Below, in pieces: positions 55,416 through 63,343 of a stretch of 64,000 bases of DNA. A program made the translations under genes and the position numbers. A model generated the notes under the pieces. The model was not told the DNA's origin and ran no database searches. It saw only the letters and a program-made list of their open reading frames with translations. The stretch is from Actinomadura madurae. GTDB lineage: Bacteria; Actinomycetota; Actinomycetes; Streptosporangiales; Streptosporangiaceae. Location: contig NZ_FOVH01000001.1 in the NCBI RefSeq assembly GCF_900115095.1, forward strand, positions 868,001 to 932,000. Reading direction: 5' to 3'. Within the stretch, counting starts at the first letter, position 1, and the number at the start of each line of letters is the position of its first letter.

Positions 55416-58400
55416 TCAGGGGCAGACGGAACGGAATCTCTGCCCGGGGACGTATCGGGCCCACTCTCCGGCGGTGAGCGAGCGCCCGGCGATGGCGCAG
55501 ACGGCCGCGTAGGGATCGCGGGGGGCCGCCACGTCCCACTGCCGCACCGTCCTGTCGGCGCCGCCGCTGATCAGGGTGCGCCCGTCCGGGCCGAAGAGCA
55601 CGGCGGCGACGGCCCCGTCGTGCCCGGTGAGGGGACCGCTGATCTGCGTTCGCGTTTCCGGGTCCCACAAGTGGATCTCTCCGTCACCACTTCCGCTGGC
55701 CAGGGCTCGCCCGTCATGGCTGAACGCGATGGAACCCACATAGGCGGTGTGGCCGGTGAGGGCCGCGCCGATCTGCCGATGGGCGCGGACGTCCCACAGC
55801 CGGACCGTGCCGTCGAGGCTGCCGCTCGCCAATGATCGGCCGTCAGGGCTGAACGCCAGGGAGGAGATGATGCCTTCGTGGCCTGCGAAAGGGGCGCCGA
55901 TCTGCCTGTGCGTCCTGCTGTCGAACAACCGCACCGAGTTGCCGTCGCCCTCGGTGGCCAGGGTGCGCCCGTCCGGGCTGAAGGCCACGGGTCCGCTGTA
56001 GTCGCCGGAGCCGGTGATCGGTGCGCCGGTCTGCCGCCAGGTTCGGACGTCCCACAGCCGGACCGTGGAATAGCCGTCCACGACGGCCAGGGTGCGTCCG
56101 TCCGGGCTGAAGGCCACGGATCCGCTGTAGTCGCCGGTGATGGGGGCGCCGGTCTGACGCCGGGTCCGCACGTCCCACAGCCGGACCGTCTTGTCGTTGC
56201 CGCCACTGGTGGCCAGGGTGTCCCCGCCGAGGCTGAAAGCGACGGATGTGACGCTCTCGGCGTGCGCCCTTTCGAGCAAGGCGATCTGACGGCGCCGGTG
56301 AAGGTCCCAGAACCGCACTGTCCTGTCCGCGCTGCCAGTGGCCAGGGTCTTTCCGTCGCGGTTCAGCGCCAGGGAGGTGATCTCTTCCCGATGACCGGCG
56401 AGCGGGTCACCGACCTGCCTGTGCGTGGTGAAGTTCCACAGCCGCACGGTGCCGTCTGTGCCGCCGGTGACCAGGGTGCCGCCGTCATTGAGGAAGATGA
56501 TGGACGTCACCGAGTCGGTATGGCCGATGAAGGGCTCACCGAGCTGGCGCCGGGTATGAACGTTCCACAGTCGCAGGGTGTTGCCGCTGTCACCGATGGC
56601 CAGGGTGCGCCCGTCCGGGCTGAAGGCCAGAGAGGTCACGTCGCCGTCGTGGGCGGTGAGAGGACCGCCGACCGGCTTGCGCGTCGCGGAGTCCCATAGC
56701 CGCACCACGCTTTTCCCGCCGGTGGCGAGCATGTTCCCGCTCGGGCTGAACACCGCGGTGGGGGGCATCGAGTCGTAGTCGACTTCGAGAGGGGCGCCGA
56801 TCCGCTCACGCGTCCTGGTGTCCCATATCTGCACCTTGCCGTCGGTGCCGGTGGCGAGAGCGCGTCCGTCCGGGCTGAACGCCACGGAGGCGGGTTCACC
56901 CCGGCCGGTGAGGTCCTCTCCGATCTGCTCGTGCGTCCTCGCGTCCCACAACCGGACCATGCCGTCGCCGCTGGTGGCCAGGGTGCGTCCGTCCGGGTGG
57001 AACACCATCGCGTCGACGGGGTTGCCGTGATCGGGAAGCGGCGCTCCGACCTGCTTGCGCGTCCTGACGTCCCAGAACAGCACCCTGTGATCGCCGCCGC
57101 TGCTGGTCGCCAGGGTGCGCCCGTCGGGGCTGAAACTCGCGGAGACCGCACCGTCCAGGCCGGTGAGCGGCGCGCCGACGTGCCGGCGTGTCCTGACGTC
57201 GACGAACGACACTTCGTTCAGGGTGCCGAGCGCGAGCGTGCGTCCGTCCGGGCTGAGCTCGGCCGCGGTGATCGAGTCGGCGCGCGAAGTGAGAACGCCG
57301 CGCTCGGGCCTGCTCAGCATGAAGAGCAGGTTCGCGCGGGTCGCGGGTGCCGGGTCGATGCGCCAGGCGGCCGCGGCCAGCAGTGCGGAAAGGACGGGGT
57401 CGGTGGCCTGGAGCCGGCTCTGGGCGATGAGCTGGCGGGAGACGGCCAGGTCCCGCTGATGCCGTGCGTCGACGGACGAGCGGACGGCCGTGGCGGCCAG
57501 GCCCAGTGCGAACACCACGAGCACGGAGAAGGCGGCCAGCACGGCCCGGCGGCGGCGCCTGCCGCGGATCCGGGCGCGGGCGCCGGCGGCGAGGAAGAGA
57601 CGCGCGGTGTCGGTCAGGGCGGGGAAGCGGCCGGGGTCCGCCTGCCAGCGGGTCCGGGCGCTCTGGACGGCGGCCAGCCGTTCGCCGCGGAACAGGAAGG
57701 AGGCGGACCGGCCGTGGCCGGCCCATTCGCCGGCGGCGTCCACGAGCTGGTTGTAGAGGGCGTGATCGGACAGGTCCGCCTCCAGCCAGCCGCGCAGTCG
57801 CGGCCAGGCGCGCAGCAGAACGTCGTGGGCGATCTGAACGCCGGAGTCGTCGACGACGATGAGCCGCCGCGCGGCGAAGACGTCCAGGATCCGGTCCGAG
57901 TCGGCGCGTCCCCGGTCGGAGTGACCGGCGTGCAGGTCCGGGCGCTGGACGGTGCGCCGCGCGAGCCGGCCGTCGCGCGAGACCGCTGTCAGCCGGTGGA
58001 ACACGTGGCGGGCCAGCCGCTGCCGACCGGGGTCCAGGTCGGCGTAGGCCGCCTCGGCGCTGGTGGCCACCGCCTGCGTGACACCGCCGGTCAGGGCGTA
58101 GCCGCGGCCGGTGAGCCGGTCGTCCTCGCGGTGCTCCCAGATCGTCAGCATCGCCTGGGACAGCAGCGGCAGCGCCCCGGCGTCGTAACCGCCGGCGGGC
58201 GAGCGCAGCGGGCTGAGAATGGTGTCGATCAGGCCGGGCTCGATGCTCAGGCCGGCGACGTCGGCGGGCCCGGTGATCGCGCGCCGCAGGTCGGCCTCCG
58301 CCATCGGGCCCACGACGAAGGGGCCGTCCTGGAGCGCGGCGGCGAGCAGGGGGTGCTGCGCGCACCGGTCGATGAAGTCGCCGCGGACGGCGATCACGAC

Positions 58401-59738
58401 CAGGGCCGCGGAGGCGCCGTCGGGTCCGGCCGGCGCGCTCGCGGCCGCGTGGAGAGCGGTGATGAACGCGTCCCGTTCCACCTCGGCCCGTTCGCGCCGC
58501 TCGTCCGGGACGTCCAGGGTGAACAGCTCCTCGAACTGGTCGACGGCCAGGATCAGCCGGGATCCGGTCGCGGCCGGGCCGGACAGGCCGCGGCGCCCCG
58601 CGTCGGCGTCGAGCGCCTGGCGTACCAGGAGGTGCGCCTGACCGGGCTCCCGTGTGAGCGAGCGCAGCACGCCGGGAGCATCCAGGCCCGCCAGCCCGGC
58701 CACCAGGATCGCCAGGCGCTCCAGCGGAGATCCGGTGGGCCGGTCGAGGACATGGCGCGGCCACTGCCGGGCCGCCTCCGACAACTCACCGCGCCCGGCC
58801 GCCGGCAGCAGCCCCGCACGCAGCAGGGACGACTTGCCCGCCCCCGACGCGCCGGTCACGATCAGCGGTCCGGCGCTGGTCAGGCGCTGCGCGAGCCTGG
58901 CCACCAGCTGCGCCGTGAGCACCTCCCGCCCGTAGAACACCCCGGCGTCCGCTTCGCTGAAGGCGACCAGCCCCCGGTAGGGGCACCCGTCGGACCACGC
59001 CGCCCCGGACTCGGGTGGACGACCCGGGCGGGTCCGCCGCTCGATCGCGGCCACCTGCTCTAGGAGCAGCCGCGTATCGGTGGCCTGCCGGTACCCCAGG
59101 TCCACGGCGAGCTGGAGCTGGGCGCTCTGCTGCCGGAGCCGGCCGCCCTGGCGGTCGATGCCCTCGCGGAGGAGCCCCAGCTGAACCCGCAGCTCGGACA
59201 GGACGAACCCGAATTCGCCGAACTCCTCGCCCACCGCCGCCAGCCCGGCGGCCAGCTCCGCCTGCAACCGGCGGTCACCGGTCTCCAGCACCGCCTCGAT
59301 CGCGGCGCCGACCGCCCCGACCTCCCGCAGCAACTCCGCGATCTCGCCGCGCAGCCGTTCCGCCCGCTCCCCGCCGGCCTCCAGGATCCGCCGGACGCCC
59401 CGCTCCAGCTCTGACTCCAGATCTCCCTCCGAGCCCTGGACCTCCTGGCCGGCCAGCCGCGCGATCCCCGACCTCACCAGATCGGTCAGGACGTTCCCGC
59501 CGACCGCCGTCACCGCCCCGACTCCCGCCGAGGCCACCGCCGACGCCCCGACGACCGGGATCAGCAACGGCCCGACCGCGCCCGCCGCCAACACCGACAG
59601 CAGCACCGGAGCGGACCACCGCCGCGCCTGCGCCCCGGTCGACCCCGTCCACCGGACCACCCGGGCCCTCACTCCGGCCCGCATCAACTCCGATCGATCA
59701 CTCCGCGTGTCCTCGCGCACACGCCAATCCCAGTGCAT
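55416..59738 (-). CDS. nSTAND1 ATPase with hydrophobic N-terminus and 14 WD40 repeats
   Basis: This protein is about 1440 residues long. After a basic start there is a Gly/Ala-rich hydrophobic stretch at ~40-85 (SAPVLLSVLAAGAVGPLLIP and onward) and a coiled-coil-rich helical region to ~235. The novel STAND NTPase 1 module opens with CPYRGLVAFSEADAGVFYGRE (~252). Walker A VTGASGAGKSS is at ~294 and Walker B LILAVDQFEEL at ~395. A predicted membrane span (AAFSVLVVFALGLAATAV, ~733) follows, then 14 WD40 repeats to the end, two seven-blade propellers. The start is uncertain (59738 listed; ATG at 59684 also possible). It resembles conflict-system sensors. Neither a TIR, protease nor nuclease effector is present, so the hydrophobic N-terminal segment is the effector candidate. 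Confidence 0.85.
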   Translation of the reverse strand: MHWDWRVREDTRSDRSELMRAGVRARVVRWTGSTGAQARRWSAPVLLSVLAAGAVGPLLIPVVGASAVASAGVGAVTAVGGNVLTDLVRSGIARLAGQEVQGSEGDLESELERGVRRILEAGGERAERLRGEIAELLREVGAVGAAIEAVLETGDRRLQAELAAGLAAVGEEFGEFGFVLSELRVQLGLLREGIDRQGGRLRQQSAQLQLAVDLGYRQATDTRLLLEQVAAIERRTRPGRPPESGAAWSDGCPYRGLVAFSEADAGVFYGREVLTAQLVARLAQRLTSAGPLIVTGASGAGKSSLLRAGLLPAAGRGELSEAARQWPRHVLDRPTGSPLERLAILVAGLAGLDAPGVLRSLTREPGQAHLLVRQALDADAGRRGLSGPAATGSRLILAVDQFEELFTLDVPDERRERAEVERDAFITALHAAASAPAGPDGASAALVVIAVRGDFIDRCAQHPLLAAALQDGPFVVGPMAEADLRRAITGPADVAGLSIEPGLIDTILSPLRSPAGGYDAGALPLLSQAMLTIWEHREDDRLTGRGYALTGGVTQAVATSAEAAYADLDPGRQRLARHVFHRLTAVSRDGRLARRTVQRPDLHAGHSDRGRADSDRILDVFAARRLIVVDDSGVQIAHDVLLRAWPRLRGWLEADLSDHALYNQLVDAAGEWAGHGRSASFLFRGERLAAVQSARTRWQADPGRFPALTDTARLFLAAGARARIRGRRRRRAVLAAFSVLVVFALGLAATAVRSSVDARHQRDLAVSRQLIAQSRLQATDPVLSALLAAAAWRIDPAPATRANLLFMLSRPERGVLTSRADSITAAELSPDGRTLALGTLNEVSFVDVRTRRHVGAPLTGLDGAVSASFSPDGRTLATSSGGDHRVLFWDVRTRKQVGAPLPDHGNPVDAMVFHPDGRTLATSGDGMVRLWDARTHEQIGEDLTGRGEPASVAFSPDGRALATGTDGKVQIWDTRTRERIGAPLEVDYDSMPPTAVFSPSGNMLATGGKSVVRLWDSATRKPVGGPLTAHDGDVTSLAFSPDGRTLAIGDSGNTLRLWNVHTRRQLGEPFIGHTDSVTSIIFLNDGGTLVTGGTDGTVRLWNFTTHRQVGDPLAGHREEITSLALNRDGKTLATGSADRTVRFWDLHRRRQIALLERAHAESVTSVAFSLGGDTLATSGGNDKTVRLWDVRTRRQTGAPITGDYSGSVAFSPDGRTLAVVDGYSTVRLWDVRTWRQTGAPITGSGDYSGPVAFSPDGRTLATEGDGNSVRLFDSRTHRQIGAPFAGHEGIISSLAFSPDGRSLASGSLDGTVRLWDVRAHRQIGAALTGHTAYVGSIAFSHDGRALASGSGDGEIHLWDPETRTQISGPLTGHDGAVAAVLFGPDGRTLISGGADRTVRQWDVAAPRDPYAAVCAIAGRSLTAGEWARYVPGQRFRSVCP

Positions 59739-59802
59739 CGGGAGCGGCAGGGAGCGGCGAACACCGTAATCGACCAAAAGGTCACGAGGGGTGGCGCAAG
59801 GA

Positions 59803-60372
59803 TCAGGCCGGGGGCCAGTTCTTGAGGGCGACGTCGAGGGCGTCCAGGGTTCTGCTCCAGGAGGCCTCCACATCACGGGGGGTGTGGCTGAAGCTGCCCG
59901 CGGTCTCCAGGCTCACGTAGCCGTGGAAGACGCTGCCCAGCATCCGGACCGCGTCGGTCTCGTCGGGCTCTGACAGGTCGTAGGCCCGCAGCAGTGCCCG
60001 CGTCATCTCCGAGTGCCGCCGTGCCGCGCTCCTGGCGGCCGTCTCGGGGTCCAGCTCCATCCGGGCGGCGGCGTACCTGCCCGGGTGGCGCTTGGCGTAG
60101 TCGCGGTAGGCGCTCGCGAAGGCCACCAGGGCGTCCTTGCCCGCGCGCCCCGCCACCGCCGCGGCGACCTCGTCGGCTAGCTCGGCCAGGGCCAGCAGCG
60201 CGACGCGAGTCTTCAGATCATGGGCGTTCTTGATGTGCGAGTACAGGCTCGCCTCCTTGACGCCGAACCGGCGCGCGAGCGCCGCGACGGTCACGTTGCC
60301 GAAACCGACCTCGTCGGCCAGCTCCGCCGCCGCCCCGGTCAGCCGCTCGACGGTCACCCCCGCCCGAGCCAT
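59803..60372 (-). CDS. TetR-family transcriptional regulator (WHG-type C-terminus)
   Basis: This regulator of about 189 residues starts at MARAGVTVERL. Its helix-turn-helix is VTVAALARRFGVKEASLYSH and its C-terminal domain is of the WHG kind (VFHGYVSLETAGSF). It is divergent from the FBP-domain gene, with palindromic half-sites between them, and lies 64 nt upstream of the nSTAND1 gene on the same strand. It therefore could influence both, though the nSTAND1 gene may have its own promoter in the 64-nt gap. Confidence 0.9.
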   Translation of the reverse strand: MARAGVTVERLTGAAAELADEVGFGNVTVAALARRFGVKEASLYSHIKNAHDLKTRVALLALAELADEVAAAVAGRAGKDALVAFASAYRDYAKRHPGRYAAARMELDPETAARSAARRHSEMTRALLRAYDLSEPDETDAVRMLGSVFHGYVSLETAGSFSHTPRDVEASWSRTLDALDVALKNWPPA

Positions 60373-60397
60373 GGACCCCACCTCAATCGCCTAGACA

Positions 60398-60436
60398 CCT
60401 AATGAATTTGCCTAAGCCTATTAGGAAGACTAGCCT
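60398..60436 (+). promoter_or_regulatory. Promoter and palindromic half-sites between TetR and FBP gene
   Basis: -35 TTGCCT (60408-60413), 17 nt, -10 TAGCCT (60431-60436), then 8 nt to the ATG at 60445. CCTAAT (60398-60403) is inverted against ATTAGG (60420-60425), and CCTAA also recurs at 60411. The half-sites overlap the -35 and spacer, as expected for a TetR operator. Confidence 0.6.
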
Positions 60437-60444
60437 CGCCGCAC

Positions 60445-60942
60445 ATGAGACCCCTGACCGAGCGTGAGATCCGCACGTCTTTCGTCAACTGCTCCAAGGG
60501 CGAGGCGAAGCGCCTCGGCCTGCCCAAGGAGTTCGCCGACCTTCCCTGGGACGACCTGGACTACCTGGGCTGGCGAGATCCCGGCGCCCCCGAGCGCGCC
60601 TACCTGGTCGCCGAGCACGACGGCCGCCTCACCGGCATCGCCCTGCGCAGAGCCTCCGGCGCGTCCCGAGGCTTCACCGCGCGCAGCATGTGCTCGCTGT
60701 GCCTGACGACACGGACCGGCGGCGCCGTGTCCTTGATGACGGCCCGCCGCACCGGCGAGGCCGGGCGCCAGGGCAACTCGGTCGGCCAGTACCTCTGCGA
60801 CGACCTCGACTGCTCCCTCTACGTCCGCGACAAGAAGCACTCGGTCGCGGCCGGCGAGTACGAGGAGGCCCTCACCCTGGACGAGAAGATCGCCCGCATG
60901 CGGACCAACCTGACCACCTTCCTCGACAAGATCACCCGCTGA
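60445..60942 (+). CDS. FBP (EF-G-binding, FusB-like) domain protein with treble-clef zinc finger
   Basis: This 165-residue protein resembles the FBP family, whose staphylococcal members FusB/FusC bind elongation factor G and confer fusidic acid resistance. The C-terminal treble-clef zinc finger is seen as ARSMCSLCLTTRTGG and, about 40 residues later, LCDDLDCSLYVR, giving four cysteine ligands. The N-terminal part (LTEREIRTSFVNCSKGEAKR) matches the small helical region of actinobacterial members. Resistance is not implied; in actinobacteria the role is not settled. A divergent TetR gene and overlapping operator indicate inducible expression. Confidence 0.82.
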   Translation: MRPLTEREIRTSFVNCSKGEAKRLGLPKEFADLPWDDLDYLGWRDPGAPERAYLVAEHDGRLTGIALRRASGASRGFTARSMCSLCLTTRTGGAVSLMTARRTGEAGRQGNSVGQYLCDDLDCSLYVRDKKHSVAAGEYEEALTLDEKIARMRTNLTTFLDKITR

Positions 60943-60948
60943 TCGCGC

Positions 60949-61671
60949 TCATTCCGCCCCGGCGGGCAGCTCCGGGAAGGCGCTGCCGGGGGTCAGCCCT
61001 GCCCGCTGAGCGGTCCTGAGCGCCGCGGTGAGATCCAGGTCGAAACGCTCGCTGAACCAGGCGAAGCCATCGGCGGACAGGGCACGCTCCCGCGCCTGCC
61101 TCACCATCTCCTCCAGAGCGCCCTTCCGCGCCCTGCCGATGGTTTCGTCCAAGGCGCTGTCGACGTCCTCGTCATCGTCGGCGCCGACGGCCTCGGCCAG
61201 CTTGTAGCCGAACACGACGTCGGTCACCATGGCGACCAGTTTCTGCATGTCCATGGTGCGCCCCACCGTGCCGGCGAGCCCGTCGTCCCGGACGCCCGCC
61301 GGATACTCGACCCGAGTCCACTCGCCGTCGAACCAATAGACGAACCCCAGTTCGTCCGCTTCCAGGAGGTCGCGCAGCCATTCGAGCGGCAGCCAGGACG
61401 GCGCGCCCGCCAGCAGATCGAGGCGCGGCTCGCGGAACCTCGTCCTGCTCGCCTCGTGGTCGCATCCGTACAGGACGGCCCGCCCGCCCTCGATGAGCGC
61501 CAGCGTCCACTCGTTGCCGCCGGAATCGTCATGCGAGACGCCTCTGGAGTGCACCAGGAACGACGCGTTCAAGTCCTCCGGGATCGTGGCCTCCACCGCC
61601 GCCATCGCCGCGCCCCGCGCCCACAGCTCCCAAGGCTCCGGCAGATCCCCAGGCCGCCCCGGCCTATGCAC
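60949..61671 (-). CDS. Hypothetical protein of the XRE-DUF397 cluster
   Basis: This protein of about 240 residues has no motif I can name. It is acidic, with a central region rich in aromatic residues (DELGFVYWFDGEWTRVEYPAG) and an Ala/Glu-rich helical C-terminus. The start is uncertain: GTG at 61671, a few nt after the DUF397 stop, suggests coupling, while an ATG (MAAVEATIPEDL) further in is possible. It is the third gene of the minus-strand unit XRE, DUF397, this protein, and its stop is 6 nt from the convergent FBP gene. Confidence 0.55.
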   Translation of the reverse strand: MHRPGRPGDLPEPWELWARGAAMAAVEATIPEDLNASFLVHSRGVSHDDSGGNEWTLALIEGGRAVLYGCDHEASRTRFREPRLDLLAGAPSWLPLEWLRDLLEADELGFVYWFDGEWTRVEYPAGVRDDGLAGTVGRTMDMQKLVAMVTDVVFGYKLAEAVGADDDEDVDSALDETIGRARKGALEEMVRQARERALSADGFAWFSERFDLDLTAALRTAQRAGLTPGSAFPELPAGAE

Positions 61672-61675
61672 AGCC

Positions 61676-61933
61676 TCAGCCCCGCGCCTTGAGCGTGCTG
61701 AGGAACGCGCTCCATGCCCGTGCTTCGAAGGTGATGACAGGCCCGTCCGGGTCCTTCGAATCCCGCACCGCCACCACCCGGTCGACGCTGGCAAGCTCGA
61801 CGCAATCAGTTCCTGAAGAGCCTGTCCAACTGCTCTTTCGCCAGACTGCGGCGACCTCTACGCATTCCTGAGTCTGAGAGCTGCTGAAGCTGCTTCTCCG
61901 CCAGATCGCGTTCCTCAGATCCGATCCCGTCAT
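61676..61933 (-). CDS. DUF397 small protein with two DUF397 copies
   Basis: This 85-residue protein has two DUF397-type openings: a shortened first one (WRRSSFSSSQTQECVEVA) and a full second one (WRKSSWTGSSGTDCVELASV, then VAVRDSKDPDG and WSAFL). DUF397 proteins are partners of XRE/DUF5753 regulators in actinobacteria (the WhiJ and Scr1/Scr2 type). The start overlaps the stop of the XRE gene (ATGA), confirming the pairing. Confidence 0.9.
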   Translation of the reverse strand: MTGSDLRNAIWRRSSFSSSQTQECVEVAAVWRKSSWTGSSGTDCVELASVDRVVAVRDSKDPDGPVITFEARAWSAFLSTLKARG

Positions 61934-62784
61934 AGCTCAGAGATTATTCTCTCGATGGCATCACGGGAGGCGTTCTGGCAGAGTGCCGACGATTGCACCT
62001 CTATGCACTTGACTTTATACCGTGAGACCTCCGTGTCGCCTTCGAGAAGCCATCGTCCGGTCAAGTGGTCGGTGAGGACGATGCTGAGGATGGCGGGCGA
62101 GCCGATCTCCAGGAGATCGAACTGACCGCCGTAGGCAGGACCGGGATCTACATCCAGCGGGAGAACGTGCAAGTGGAGGTAGTCCTTCTCCATCTCGTTC
62201 AACAGTCTTCGGAGTTGGGATCTCATCACGTGGCGTCCGCCGCGTACGCGGCGAAGCGCCGCTTCGTCGACGGTCACGTCGAGTCGCGGTACCCGAGATC
62301 TTTGCAGAATCTGCTGGCGAGCGAGGCGGAAAGCGACCCAGCGCTCTATTTGTTCGGGTGGGTTCTCCGGCACCTGCCTCTGGTGCAGCGCGCTGGCGTA
62401 GGCCTCGGTTTGCAATAGCCCCGGGATGTAGGTGGTCTCGGTGATCATGATGCGCGCTGCGTTGTTTTCCACCGACGCATAGTCGATGGCTTCCGGGCTG
62501 ACCAGGTCGCGGTAGGCGTCCCACCAGCCGGGTTGGCGGTCTTGCTCGTTGAGGGTCATGAGGGCGGCGCGGAGGTCCGTGGGGACGTCGTACTGGTCGA
62601 GGATGAAGCCGAGGTCGCGGAGGCGCAGCCATTGCACGCCGTTCTCTATCTGGCTGAGGGACGACGGGGAGCGTTCGAGTTGCTTACCGGCGGTCTTGAG
62701 GGTGTACCCGGCCTCCTCCCGGAGTTGGCGGAGGACTCTTCCGATCTTGCGGCGGCGCGTGGTGGAGAGGGTCGCTTCCGACAT
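61930..62784 (-). CDS. XRE-family regulator with DUF5753 domain (WhiJ/Scr1 type)
   Basis: This 284-residue protein has an N-terminal XRE helix-turn-helix (IGRVLRQLREEAGYTLKTAG through SPSSLSQIENG, residues ~13-50) and a DUF5753 ligand-type domain (TTYIPGLLQTEAYASAL, VDEAALRRVRGG). Such proteins with a downstream DUF397 gene control development or antibiotic production in Streptomyces, or act as toxin-antitoxin-like pairs. The DNA here is clearly less GC-rich than neighbouring genes, suggesting acquisition. A divergent HATPase gene lies 147 nt away. Confidence 0.9.
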   Translation of the reverse strand: MSEATLSTTRRRKIGRVLRQLREEAGYTLKTAGKQLERSPSSLSQIENGVQWLRLRDLGFILDQYDVPTDLRAALMTLNEQDRQPGWWDAYRDLVSPEAIDYASVENNAARIMITETTYIPGLLQTEAYASALHQRQVPENPPEQIERWVAFRLARQQILQRSRVPRLDVTVDEAALRRVRGGRHVMRSQLRRLLNEMEKDYLHLHVLPLDVDPGPAYGGQFDLLEIGSPAILSIVLTDHLTGRWLLEGDTEVSRYKVKCIEVQSSALCQNASRDAIERIISEL

Positions 62785-62931
62785 GTGATCAGAGTGTCAC
62801 GCTACGAAGTCAGATGTCCGGAGAATCGACCACCGCTGAAAATTTAGCCGGGAGTCCTTTCGGGTGACACGGAACGTGTTGAGGTGACTGCGCTGCGCTT
62901 GGAGTCTGTGGGTCCGAAAGAGAGGACTCAG

Positions 62932-63336
62932 ATGGCGATCAGCGAGGTCATCGCGGCGCTCACGCTGCCGGGGGCGGAGCGGGCGGCGCGGCAGGTGCGG
63001 GGGTTCGCGCGGGACGTCCTGGGGGAGGGGCACCCCTCGCTCGGGGACGTCCAGACCTGTGTCAACGAGGCGTTCACCAACGCGGTCGAGCACACCGCGT
63101 CGGGGTGCGGCGGGCGGGTGACGGTGATGTTCTCCGCCTTCGGCGCGGACATCGTGGCGGAGGTGGTCGACGACGGGGCGCTCGGGGCGCGGCCGGTGAT
63201 GCGGGACGATCCGCTCGCCGTGGACGGGCGCGGCCTGCGGATCATCGATGCGCTGACCCTGGAGTGGAGCGTCCGGGCCGACGGGGAGCGGACGGCGGTG
63301 TGGATGCGGTTCCCCGGCCCGCCGCCCCTGCGATGA
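62932..63336 (+). CDS. Anti-sigma-factor-like ATP-binding protein (HATPase)
   Basis: This 134-residue serine-kinase-like ATPase of the SpoIIAB/RsbW fold has LGDVQTCVNEAFTNAVEHTA (N-box), VVDDGA (G1-like box) and DGRGLRIIDALT (G2 box), without sensor or transmitter domains. These proteins accompany XRE/DUF397 genes in WhiJ/AbaA-like clusters. Whether it binds a sigma factor is unknown. I chose the ATG at 62932 because GAGAGG lies 6 nt upstream; a frame from GTG 62884 is less likely. Confidence 0.85.
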   Translation: MAISEVIAALTLPGAERAARQVRGFARDVLGEGHPSLGDVQTCVNEAFTNAVEHTASGCGGRVTVMFSAFGADIVAEVVDDGALGARPVMRDDPLAVDGRGLRIIDALTLEWSVRADGERTAVWMRFPGPPPLR

Positions 63337-63343
63337 CGAACGA

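Noticed and set aside
55500..57300. Regularly spaced DNA repeats resembling an array
   Set aside because: They are codons of WD40 repeats in one open frame with a period of ~120-130 bp; this is not a CRISPR array.
62790..62875. Inverted words GTGTCAC and GTGACAC in the XRE/HATPase gap
   Set aside because: The arms are short and more than 60 nt apart, too weak to call an operator.
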